From: Brachypodium distachyon
Taxonomy: Eukaryota; Streptophyta; Magnoliopsida; Poales; Poaceae
Length of the DNA: 64,000 nucleotides
Reading direction: 5' to 3'
NCBI RefSeq assembly: GCF_000005505.3
Contig: NC_016132.3
Coordinates: 42,608,914 to 42,672,913, forward strand
The position numbers and the translations under genes were made by a program. This document shows, in pieces, positions 24,601 through 35,760 of this stretch (positions within the stretch are counted from its first letter, which is position 1; each line of letters begins with the position of its first letter). The notes under the pieces were generated by a model, which did no database searches, had not been told where the DNA came from, and was given only the letters and a program-made list of their open reading frames with translations.

Positions 24601-27600
24601 ACCCTACAAAAAGATCAAATGTTAAATTATTTCCTAATGAAATTTTGTACACAGTAGTATACATTCATATGCACATGTAGAATTTTTTTAAACTCCTGAA
24701 TATCATTTTTATTTATTTTTTATTTCAGGCTACATGGAGCCCAAGCTCAAAATTGTTCTTGCATAAAAGACCTCAATTTCAAGTTCCCAATATAACCACT
24801 TGTAATTAATAAGGGGAACAAGAATTTCACGATGGAACTTTTTTGGGGAAGGCCTTAGACTATTGATCATGGATAACACAAAAGTTGACAATGACAATTT
24901 AGCTGTGTGTATCCTTCAGAGGACCAGATGGCGGAAATAGTGAAGATGGACTTGCACATGCCCTTGGACATTCTGTTGGATGTGGACTGCCTTAGAGGGT
25001 GGGGTAGGACATTGGGTATTTTACCCAGTGAGCAGCCTCTGGTGGCTTTTCTTGAGGTAGCCATGGTGGTGCTTGTCAAGGTCAGCATATGTCTGTGGAG
25101 TTGATCTCTGCATGTGGGCTTCAGGGCCTCCCTGTCTGGAGGTCGTAAAGAACCATAATCGAAGATGAACTTCACTGGGAATGCTAGAGTGCAGCATGGG
25201 GCGTTAATCATGGATTTCGCCAGTGAGACACTTGAAAATGTAATGTTAAACACTCTCTGGGATCTCCTGCTGGTGGGAGTTAGAAAGAGCGGGAGGAAAT
25301 CCAGAGTGTAGGTTCTGCACCGTCTTGGCTCATCAGCCAAGCCGACAGCAATTCAGGATCCGGATTCTAGCAAATGAGGAGTCCACACCCCAGGGGAGAT
25401 ACAGTGCTAGCTTCATCAACTATAGCAGAAGTGTACAAGATACTAGGAGATATCTCTTAGCCGACCATATAAACTAGAAGCTAGGATCCTTCAAATTTAT
25501 TAGGCTTATGGGTTGGGTAACCCAACTAAAGAAGTAAAGATAAAGGATGTATTGGTTTACGAAGACCAATACCAATGATCCAGGATCGCACTGGCCCTCC
25601 AGGATTATCTTACCCTCATTCAAGTCCAATCTCATGAGGGCATTTTTGACAACACTATTACTGTACTTCTGAACTATTCAAACTGAAAGCCAATTCTTAG
25701 ACAGGAATAGAGGCCCACAGGAGCAGCCATCAACCAGTGAGCACATCCTTGCAGGTTACTTCTCCCGGACAAACAAAAAGGCAAATAAGAAAAAAAAAAA
25801 CAAGGACTGGAAGCAGAAACTATATACAAGAACGGAAAATGGTGGGAAAGCCATTGAACCTGAATGCGATCTAGCAGGTTCATACTTAAGATAAGATTTA
25901 GAGAATCAGACATAAGTAGTTTAAAATGCAGTATGGAAAAACAATAACCTTTGGGTTCTTATTAGATGGTGTAGCCTGCTTATCCAAATAATCACGCTTG
26001 AGACGAACCTGAAACAACCACAAGAAGAAAATTGCAAGATTTACTAAGAAATAAAGGACAATGAAATTACTGTTGAGGGTAACATTCTGCAACGTGAGTT
26101 TTTTCTCTCCGCATATAAAATTCAAGGTTCACACATCATATCAGTGTGTTTGTAGGCAAGGAGACAAGTAGGTGTAAAAAGCTTATGTAGGTTGAGAAAG
26201 TAGGGACTTTAAGAATATTTGTCTGAAAAAAGGGAAAATATTTTCCAGATTAGCTACAACATCAATTCAAGTCTTCTAGATAGGTAAAGTAAATAGATAT
26301 GAGATTGTATAATGCAGTCACCCAACCCAATATCAAATGTCACCTGAGTTAGCTCTTCTGGTACAGAACCACCGGTGGAAAATGAGAAGACAGGGTTGTA
26401 TAATGGTAAAAAAAAAAGGTATATTACCTTCTAATACAAGTATGTGGTTAATAGCACATCATGCATTTTTCCAAATCAAACAGAGTTTCACTTGTAACTT
26501 CATACTGTACTAGGAAAAGAATGGATAACAAAGAAGGAAAACCTTAGGATCAGTTGGGGTGGAGAATGGCATTCCAGTAACTATCACAGCTCTCCCAGCA
26601 CGATCAGCAAAATCAAGACCCTCACTAACCTGCAAAAGCATAGAATGCGTAAATACTCCTTCCCAATTTTTTTATTTTTTTGAAGTTAAACTGTAAGAGC
26701 TACGCGATTGTAGTCCGACAGTATATAGATATATAATTTTACAAAGTGAGACACCAAAGTGCGACCTTCGAGGATCGAACTCTGGTGGGCTGCTAGCATA
26801 CCTCGCTGGCTGACCACCCAAGCTATGCTTGGTTCTCTTCCCAATTTATAAGGCACCCACGTATTACAACATTTGACTTTGACCATGAATTACACAATTA
26901 TTATATGAGTAATTTGTCATAAAAATATACCATTGAAAAATTCTTTCGAATATGATTTCAATGGTATAATTTTGATGCCATAAAACCTACATATTTTTGG
27001 TCAAATTGATGGTCGAAGTTCAATCTTGAAATGCATGGGTGCCTATAAACTGGAAGGGCGGGAGTGGTAACTTGAAAGGTGAACCCCTAACTTATCAATA
27101 CATCCATCTTCCAATAGCTCGTTTAACTACAGAACTACAGTTGAACGACATCTATATTTGGTCATATTCATTGGGCCACAGATAAGCATCTCCTATTCAC
27201 AGTCCTGTTTTTAGTATAGAATTATAACAATGTGGCCCTGCAGCAGTACTGCTTCCATTAGCACTACAGCATTCTATCTTCACACTCACTAAGCACTGCA
27301 AACATGCTTTATCTTTTGACACACAAAATGACTAGAATTATAATAGATCAAGTAGCACAATCAGACTCAGCAAAGGATGGTTTAATTCAAAGAACCTTCA
27401 TTCGCAAAAAAAGAAAAAGAAAACTAAAATCAAGAGTTCGCACAACACAACAGATACTGTTAGTATGAAAAAGAACAAACTTTGCCACGACAGACAGCAA
27501 AAAATATTGCCCCAGAAGTAGAAGAATCACGTAGTTTGGCTGCATAGTCCTGCAAATCAAATGGTATACAGTTATCTAAGCCAATGAAGAGTTTAAGCTC

Positions 27601-30600
27601 AAGTAGCAACCAATAAAAGATCTCGTAACCTCAATTGCATCTGGAAAGTTCGATGACTGCCTAGGCTCTATAACTGGTTGCTTGTGCTTGCACATTCTCT
27701 GCCAAATTGTGTTCTCGTCCACTGAATGTTCATGGTTCTGTGAAGGACTCAAACTCCTCAAGGCCAAATACCACAAATGATTGGGAATCAACTCATAGAA
27801 ATTACTCATACCCTATTTTTCCAGAAGTCAATACACTTGTCCATCATAGAATATGAAGGAAAGAAAACGAGGAGTCCATCTGGTACAATACGGGCAAAAT
27901 TAACTGCAAAACAACCACATTTGTCAAAATGCATACAGCAGCTATCTTAAGATGCAAACAGCTTAGAAGCCTACCTATAACAAGCCCCAGCTCTTGTTTG
28001 TATTTTATGGTTTCACGCGTCCGGTAAGAAGAATTAAGTGAATGTCCTGATGGCCCCACAGGCACAACTCCAACCCAGATTTGATCCGGAGAAATAACAT
28101 GAGGATTCTCTAGCCTAACTGGGAACTCACTGGTTCATGGGAATGTAGCATCAAAAGGGTAATAAACATAACAGAAAAGCTTCAAGTGGATAATATTTAG
28201 TGAATGAGGATTAAAGTAGAGTCTTACTTACAGGTTTAATTCCATGGCAAGTGAGTCCAAGGGAGATAACGTTCCAGATGTTAATATAATGGAGCGCACA
28301 CCCAACTTAAGAAATTCCTCCATAGCAAGCCCTGGGTTAAAACACCACCAACTAAGAGTCCTTGTAGCCTTGCCTGCAAATACAGAAAAGTGCAGATGAA
28401 TGAAAATTACAACTCACAAGGAGGTGTGGAACTGTATTTGGATTCAATGAGGTTATGCACACAGTTTACAATTAATCAGGTAACAGAGAAAGACTAACAT
28501 GCAATGGTCCTGATCCATTGCTTATAACACAATAAATACTGCAGCAACTAAACGATGCAAACTTTATTAGAAACCTTGAGGCATAAAGGAACAGTTAGTG
28601 ACAGCAAAACAAAAAATCACATAAACATCTTGACTACAGAGATGGTTATGAGCATGGTGCTATGCAAAAAAGAAACCGGATAAAAATAATGAACACACAA
28701 GATATACGTACATTCTGAACTTACCAAAAAGTTGCAATGAGTCTCCAGATGCTTGTCGTGATTCGTTCACATGGAACTGGAAATAAAATATTTGAGTCTG
28801 GTTGTAAGAGTACAAAATTTGTAATCAAGTATGGAAGCTTATACTGCAAACATGAAAATAGGTTGGATGAAAAGATTAAGAGTGAAGTCATACTAGAGCA
28901 CATGCATTTATCACCATCATACTGTACATGTACATATATGGATAAGGATGGCTCATCAGTCAAACAAAGGAGAGAAGTAGCACTTGTGTAAGGTAGAGAA
29001 ACTTACACGATAATACTTCGCATGGTCTTGACGACCACCCCTAAAAATTATGTCAAGCATGTCCCTAATTGTTTCCAATCTAGACACAGTAGCCTTTGCC
29101 TTAACCCCAGCTTTAGTTTCACCAGAATTTCCTTAATACATAGGAACAAAACAAAGGAGCTCAGCTGCTTCGCATGCCACAATAATTTATAGGAAGTTCA
29201 ATGTGTTCAACTAAAGTAACACAACGGGGCTCAAAAAGATTGACAGGTTTGGCGTAACTAATCATCAAGAAATGGAGTGTATTCCTATGGATAAAGAACC
29301 CAAGATAATATAATTACCTTCCTCGAGTAGTAGAGAAGCGCTATCAATTGTCTCAATTAGCTTCTTGGATGTTTCAGATGTAATATTCAGTTCAGAGAGG
29401 AACTCGTGTATGTAACTCCCAGGTTTCGTGTAGCCCAGCTCCTTGGATTCAATTACCAGCTCACTAACTTTTTTTTCAAGTGCCATTAAAAGAGCTGGAA
29501 AAAGAGTGCCCCTATTAACATGAGGAAATTTCACTTGCAAAATTGTCAAACTGAAATGTAGATGATGTAAGAACTTTAGGTAACCTTTGAGGATAGCATA
29601 GTTTTCTGGGTCAAATTGTTTATCAGCAGAATTTTCAATGGACCTCTTGAATGAACACAACTGGATGCATTCTTGAGCTTCCGCGATGCAAGAAGTGAGG
29701 TTATGGGGAAGCAAGTCAAAAGACGCAGCATCTGCACATATACTCTCCTGTATAAAAGAGTTATTGCAAATTCAAAACAAAATACAAGTGTAAAATATAC
29801 TACCAGAAATACATCAGCTCAAAATGAATGTCAGGTATATATGCTGCTGCAATTTGGGCTCTTCAAACTTCAAGGCTGAAGTGCATCGGAAGAGTCCATC
29901 TACTAAATTAACATGTATTCAAAGCATATTTCCCTACCAGGTTGTGTGCTTCATCAAATATAAGTACTGCATTGTCCCATGGTATACCAGTCAAGGAACG
30001 CCGATTTCCGGGATCAATAAGATAGTTATAAGGAGCAAACAAAATATCGACCGATTTGGAAAGTTCCCTGGAGATGTAATATGGGCACCTAGAGTGACAT
30101 AACAATAGAAAATGTGGGTCAGAAAAAAAAACATGTCTGTTTAAGTGCCATGCCGTATGAAGTTAGGAAAAATGAAATATGAAACTTACGGGCCCTTAGT
30201 TCTACCAATATTAACCAAGTCTTCAATGTCAAAAGGCTCACTCCCAAGTTCAGAATTGTTTCTCATGTATTCTACAGAAATTGCACAGCGTATGGTTAAT
30301 TAACAAATAAAATATTTTCAAGGGAAAAAGGCCACAGCAAGGACCTAAGGTAGAAAGAGGAAGAAACTGCAATAGCACAGAAAATTCAACCAGCACAACA
30401 GAAAGCACATGGCTGCCTTTAAGGGTAATTACATGCATGCATCAAGTTATAAATTGTGGCAACTACAGCAAAACTACTTGTATAGATTAGAGAAGCTCAT
30501 AATCAGGGCATGGACATTGCTGATGTTTATTTTATTTGTATGCAGAACCAATTTGAAGGAAGTATCTGCCAAAAAAGAATGCAGTTGCATTTACCAGTGA

Positions 30601-31435
30601 CAATATTGTTGTGACAGCACAAGCGTTTCTTGCAGAGGTAGTGACAACCGTTGTTCTGTGCTTTTCCCCGGAGTTTGCTCACTTCATCATGGATGCACAT
30701 CTGCTCACGGGAGCCCAACACTGCCATTTTCGGCCTGTGAAATGTTGCACAACAAAAATCAACTACGGATAGTGAAGGGGATATGAGATTTAATCCAAAC
30801 CATAACTGCAGCTCTAGGGGACATCTCCAGACCTCAGCGGCAAGACATTCATGATAAACTACTAAACAGCATGAATTTCAACACAACTAGACTTCAATGC
30901 GAACAAAGGCTGACATATAAGTTTAATTGCTAGCCGCCGTGGTATTGACCTGTAGCTGGTGGCCTTGAGCTCCTTGATGACCTGCCGGAGCTGGCTATGC
31001 GTCCGGGAGGCATAGATGATCACGGGGTACCTCGACGACTGGGTCCCGGATGGCCCTGACTGCTGGCTGGCTGACGGCTGGCTCCCTCCCCCGCCTCCTC
31101 CTCCCCCACCCCGCAGGAACTCCCCGAAGGTGCGTCGCCACGCAAGAGTGGAGCAGAGCAGGCAGAGCGTCTTCCCCGTCCCCGTCGGGCTCTCGAGCAG
31201 TGCGTTGTTACCCTGCACATCGATCCGGCGAAGCAATGAAATCGAGCAATTTTATTGGAAGAATGACGGGCGCAGGGTAGGGTTTGGTGCGGTACAGCGG
31301 TGAGGTTTAGGGATGAGGAATTGGCTGGTTTACCTGCTGCAGGGACTGGAGGACGCGGTCCATGTAGGTGATCTGGCAGTCGTAGGCGTCGTAGGGGAAG
31401 TCGACGTCGACACCGCGGATGCTGTAGACCGGCAT
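21623..31435 (-). CDS. RTEL1: RTEL1-type Fe-S DNA helicase (regulator of telomere elongation helicase 1)
   Basis: This is a superfamily 2 XPD-like 5'-3' DNA helicase. RTEL1 dismantles D-loops and telomeric structures and limits recombination. Twenty-three exons join in phase to 996 codons, close to plant RTEL1 length. Minus-strand exons are 31435-31334, 31212-30950, 30734-30595, 30271-30190, 30088-29938, 29747-29585, 29494-29318, 29131-29007, 28776-28725, 28373-28232, 28129-27975, 27903-27812, 27737-27630, 27549-27481, 26629-26543, 26008-25949, 24603-24488, 24076-24019, 23952-23853, 22724-22669, 22581-22117, 21981-21836 and 21704-21623. Motifs: Walker [10 protein letters not shown] (Lys48), Fe-S cysteines Cys135, Cys152, Cys162 (or 161) and Cys197 with RTEL1-like spacing, DEAH box 241-244, and motif [16 protein letters not shown] in exon 17. 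Exon 22 resembles the C-terminal harmonin-N-like repeat. A nine-glycine run follows motif I. No disruption was found. FANCJ and XPD are less likely, given the [12 protein letters not shown] and KQPVIEPR segments. Confidence 0.93.
26656..27064. mobile_element. Stowaway-like MITE in RTEL1 intron 14, split by a SINE
   Basis: The left end CTCCTTCCCAATTT is preceded by TA. After the SINE insertion the sequence resumes at AATTTATAAGGCACCCACG and ends ...TATAAACTGGAAGGGCGGGAG, an imperfect inverted copy of the left end. The element is decayed, and the right TA is not exact. Confidence 0.65.
26670..26836 (-). mobile_element. tRNA-related SINE, nested in the MITE
   Basis: An insertion of about 167 bp flanked by a perfect 11-bp duplication CTTCCCAATTT (26659-26669 and 26837-26847). 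Read on the minus strand, it has a box A-like TAGCTTGGGTGG and a box B-like GAGTTCGATCC, and finishes in an A-rich tail (CAAAAAAATAAAAAAA). These are the hallmarks of a plant SINE derived from a tRNA and mobilised by LINE machinery. It is not a functional tRNA gene. Confidence 0.8.
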
Positions 31436-31801
31436 TGCGGCGGCCGGAGGGAGAGGGGAGGGAGGGGGCGGTTTGCGGCGGGAGGACGAGAGTAGCCCCG
31501 CGAAAACAATACGGTTTTTGGCCGAGGGAACGGCGGGGGACGGTCGGTTGCGTTGCAGCCTTGCAGGCTTCCGGCCTTCCGATGCAGGAGTAGGCAGTGG
31601 CCGGCCATTTGAGCGAATAAAACGGCCCACTAGGAACGTGAATACGTGATGCAGGGCCTTTACGATGCAGGCTGTTGGAACTTGGAACAAAAGAAATTCC
31701 ATCGGCGAAAAAAAATGGATAGGTTCATTATGCGGAAGAAATCTTTAAAATTATTTCGGTTTTTGTAATGACCCAAAATACCGCCATGTCCATAAGATGT
31801 A

Positions 31802-32039
31802 CTCCTTCAGATTTTGCCTTCGGTCAAAAAATTTAAAATTTGAGCGGGTTTATAGATAAAAGTATCAGCATTTAGAATATCAAAAAGTATATTACGGAGT
31901 ATAAAAATATATATCACGATGGATTTAACAAAACTAATTCAGAGTCTTAGAAGTTGGTAGATTTTTTTTATAAACTTGTTCAAAGTTTAAGAAGTTTGAT
32001 TTTGGACAAATTTGGAACCTTACATTTTAATGTGGGGAG
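31802..32039. mobile_element. Stowaway-like MITE upstream of RTEL1
   Basis: The element starts CTCCTTCAGATTTTG after TA and ends TTTTAATGTGGGGAG before TA. The AT-rich 238-bp interior has no coding capacity. Its ends are less well matched than those of the short Stowaways. Confidence 0.55.
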
Positions 32040-32181
32040 TAAGTCTTTGATAAACTGCAAACAAACTGAAGTTCTCTCCGTAGTTTACAATAATAATTCA
32101 AGACTTGAAACAAACTCCCAACTGAATATATATTGCAACATCTAACTCCATAAATATGGAAATTTAAAAGCAATTTTATTA

Positions 32182-32293
32182 CTCCCTCCGACCGGTATTA
32201 CTTGTCTCAAATTTGTCCAAATACGGATGTATCTATGTGTAAAAAACGTCTAGATACATGTAATATTTTGACAAGTAATTCCGGCCGAGGGAG
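32182..32293. mobile_element. Stowaway MITE
   Basis: This 112-bp foldback starts CTCCCTCCGACCGGTATTAC and ends GTAATTCCGGCCGAGGGAG. TA flanks both sides. It is related to the element at 16623-16735. Confidence 0.85.
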
Positions 32294-32294
32294 T

Positions 32295-33480
32295 ACAACA
32301 ATATGGGTTATTCTACTCTACTCTTGCTTGCTGTTCTTACACTATCATGTCCAAGTAGTAGCCAGGTCTCTGCATCTCCTTCGATGGTTGTTTGCATCTC
32401 ATACCCCTGTCAAGTTTCTGGAGACTACACTTCAGGATAACAGAAGGTGCTAGCTCAACAAGTCCACGAAAGCAAAAGGCCTCTGAATGCACTACCATCT
32501 ACTAGGATCATGTCCTCAGATAAGCAATGATTTCTCAAAACATACTTGAGGAAAGAGTATCAAATTCATAGCTTCATGTTGAGTTTTACGTGTACAATAC
32601 AACACCCCTCTATTTTTCATTTATTAAGGCTCTCTGATTCATCAAATTCTCAAGACACGAGAATATGAAGAGAAAAAAAGATCAGATTGTCACGTCATCG
32701 AAGGCTCACCTTTTTCTATTGGGCCTGCGCGCTGCACCAAGTAGAAGTTCAATCACTAACGGTAGACATTGAGGTGATCTCCAAACCCTCAGAAATTACC
32801 AGGGAAATGTGCACATTTGGATGCTCACGAAATGGACTCCTGCCATGAAGTCCTCACCACTCTAAGAGCGAATCATTGATGAACTCAAAGAGGGGCAAAT
32901 CGTTTTGGTTGAGATGTAGATACAACGTCTGTCCCTGGATACGAGCAATGGAATAGGAGCAACTTGAGCTTTTAGAGCTCAAGTTAATGGAGTAAGAGAG
33001 ATAGTATGGCACAACTCAAGACGGCGGTGAAGGTAACCCTCGGGGAATAAGGGTGGGGCGTTTTGTATGTCCCGCTCAAACATGTCTGTCGGAAACAACT
33101 TCACAACTCGAAGGGTCGCCTAAACCCTCTGAACCATCCTTTGAGCGGCTCAACAGCTGAGTGCCTCGGATTCTGGGTTCCACTCCAAAACGTGCTCCAG
33201 TCGAGTCCAAGGCCTTGGACCCACCTTGAGTCTAGTCAAGTGGGTGGCTGAGACCCTCTGGTCTTCAGAGAACCCAAGAAATACGATCAAATGAAGAAAA
33301 AAAAGAATCTCAAGGCTTTTGGGTGGAACTTGATTTGTGGATATGTTTTTAATTCATCAGACGACCATCTTTATAGTATGACTTTTTTATGACTCAATCA
33401 AAGCAAAAGATAAATCCATTTAAATGAGTTGTCTTCTTTTGCCCTTTTGACTAGGGGGTCACCAGCATACTTCTAAAACT
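32295..33480. other. Intergenic, probably degraded repeat
   Basis: No open frame or terminal structure supports a gene. The GC content shifts several times, as in fragmented repeats. Confidence 0.4.
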
Positions 33481-34272
33481 TTCACTACTACAAGATCTGT
33501 TACTCCAGGAAGCTCTATTCTGATGCAAATAAGAAATGCGTTAGACGTGTTCGTTACCTCTGATGCATTGCGGGGCGGCACGTCAGCGAGCACACGCGAG
33601 AGGGTGCGTAGCGAGTCATCTCTGACATTTGCGTGGTAAATGCGTCAGCTTAGTGTCATCCGCTGACACCGCACTTTTCTGACACGTAGCTACTTGAGAA
33701 GTGTCAGCAATTAGTAGTATACCACTGACGCTCCTTTGGTAAAAGTGTCAGAGAGTTGGACAGTAACATATCTGACGTTTGCTTTGTTCAATCGTCAGAG
33801 TTTCTGTAGTACACCATTGACCCACTTCTTATGCTCGTCAGATGTGTTTTGTGTTCCTTGTGGTAGTGTCCTGTCCTCTGACTCTGACGTGTGAATAAGC
33901 GTCAGAGAAGTTCGTTACTGAGCAGAGTATGCATTTTGTGCGGGAGTACATGTGCATTTTTGTGCGGGACTTTTTTGTCAGCTAGCTGCAATTGCTGGTA
34001 CTCGGCTCCATGTTACGGTCGCTGAGGCAAGGGGATACCACACTCTTTCAATTCCGCCTCTCGTTTAGCAGGTAATTTGTGTGTTATATATATAGCTCTG
34101 CATGTGCACCCGATCCGCGCGCTCGATATAATCTCGATCGGCCGCGGTGTATATATATATGATGTATGATCTTTCTCTCGATCCGATCCATAATCATATA
34201 TCATGAGGTTATTGATTACTTCTATATCTCTTTCTTCTTCTCTAGCTAGCTAGAGCCTTGAATGGAAACCTC

Positions 34273-34327
34273 ATAATAATAATAATAATAATAATAATAG
34301 TAATAATATATATATATATATATATAA
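34273..34327. repeat. (ATA)n and (TA)n microsatellites
   Basis: A run of ATA triplets (about 34273-34303) is followed by a TA run (34306-34327) inside the CACTA element. Confidence 0.9.
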
Positions 34328-34483
34328 TTAAGATGGAGAATGTATCATCTTGTCCCCCGATCGGCCTCGTCTCCCCTCGGAAGTAGGTATTTATAATTTG
34401 TATATGCACGTATATGCATCATGTGGCGTTCGAAAATTGACGAATTTTATGACGATCTGTTTAATTAATTGCTTGATTATTAG

Positions 34484-35760
34484 GGAGCCGGTTATCGAGC
34501 ACGTTGGATGTATGGAGACAGGACTAACAGGGCATTTGTCTCACATTTGAATGAATTTCTAAGAGTAGCAATGGAAGATATGTCAACCAAGGGCAAGACG
34601 GGTACGCATTGCCCATGTCATGATTGTGCTAACATGGTCTTGTGCACAACAAAAGCACAATTATAACTTCATTTGTTAACTAAGGGGTTCACAGAAGGAT
34701 ATGCACGTTGGATATTCCACGAAAGGGACCCGAATCCGGAAGATATTGTTGGCATAGGCGATGAAGGCGAGGGTCGCAGTGGAAGTGATGATCAACAAGA
34801 GGACAAGAGTTCGGAATGTACGGATGAGAGAACCGATGAGAGTACCGAGCAGAACAACTTATGTTTGGATGATTTGTTGCATGACATACATCTTGACCGT
34901 GATGAACAAGTGGCAGCGGACGATGACATTAAAGCTAGAGAAGAACAACAGTTTGCAACCCTAGGCGCGGACTCAATGAAAGATTTGTTTACCGGAAGCG
35001 ATCCCTTGAACATGCGTCTTGCGGTCACGCTAGAGCTTCTAAAGATAAAGGCAGCTCCTAATTGGCCAGACAAAAGCTTTACCCAGTTGTTGGCATACCT
35101 TGAAACTATTTTCCCGAAGGATAATGTGCTGCCTAAGAGCACTTATGAAGCAAGGAAGGTTGTGTGTCCTCTTGGACTGGTCATGAAAACGTACCACGCA
35201 TGTCGTAACGATTGTATTATCTACTACAAAGAGAACGCTGGCCTGCAGAGATGTTCGATATGCTCTGAACCCCGTTACAAGGGTTCATCTAGAAACAATA
35301 GTAGTATTGGCGATGAAGATGAGGACGATGATATTAATGCAGCTTCAAGGAAAAGTTGCCGTGCTCCTGCGAAAGTTGTGTGGTATTTACCAGTGTTGCT
35401 GCGTTTGAAACGCTTGTTTGCTAACAAGACACTGGCGAGGCTGATGCGTTGGCACTTGGAGGAGCGTAAGACTGATGGGGTAATGAGACACCCGGCCGAT
35501 GCTTCTCGGTGGAGGGCAGTCGACGCTGAATACAAAGACTTTGGTGCAGATCCAAGGAATGTAAGGTTTGGTATGAGCACGGACGGAATCAATCCATTCG
35601 GTAACATGAGCAGCAGACATAGCACATGGCATGTGGTTCTATGGATGTACAACGCACAAAGAAGAGTACTTCCAGCTTAGAGCTATGTTGTTTACAACGG
35701 TCAATGATTATCAGGCAACGGTCAATGATTATCAGGCGTGGATTTTAGAATTTATGCTCC
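34484..35760 (+). pseudogene. TNP2-like CACTA transposase, N-terminal half, decayed
   Basis: After a plausible splice acceptor at 34483 the frame reads RARWMYGDRTNRAF, then CPCHDCANM, the transposase-associated N-terminal zinc domain. An in-frame TAA at 34664-34666 interrupts it. The frame then resumes (LLTKGFTEGYARWIFHE) and stays open to 35680. It includes the TNP2 landmarks CPLGLVMKTYHACRNDC, GLQRCSICSEPRY and FGMSTDGINPFGNMSSRHS. Right after VVLWMYN the frame shifts into HKEEYFQLRAMLF, so a conserved block of roughly 50 codons appears deleted. A 21-bp tandem duplication follows at 35695-35736. There is no intact transposase here. Confidence 0.8.

Larger units (their letters stand above)
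33483..35760 (+). mobile_element. Truncated CACTA (En/Spm) transposon, left end and part of the transposase gene
   Basis: The left terminus is CACTACTACAAGATCTG. It is followed between 33590 and 33910 by about fourteen copies of CTGAC/GTCAG in alternating orientation, the usual CACTA subterminal repeat array. A decayed TNP2 transposase follows (34484-35760). No inverted right terminus (ending TAGTAGTG) was found before the next gene, so the element is probably truncated at its 3' side. Confidence 0.75.

Noticed and set aside
24867..25340. 157-codon open frame on the minus strand
   Set aside because: It lies inside RTEL1 intron 16, has no recognisable domain, and competes with overlapping frames on the other strand.
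26730..26836. tRNA-like segment with boxes A and B
   Set aside because: No cloverleaf or CCA-proximal stem pairing is evident. The A-rich tail and 11-bp flanking duplication show a SINE rather than a tRNA gene.
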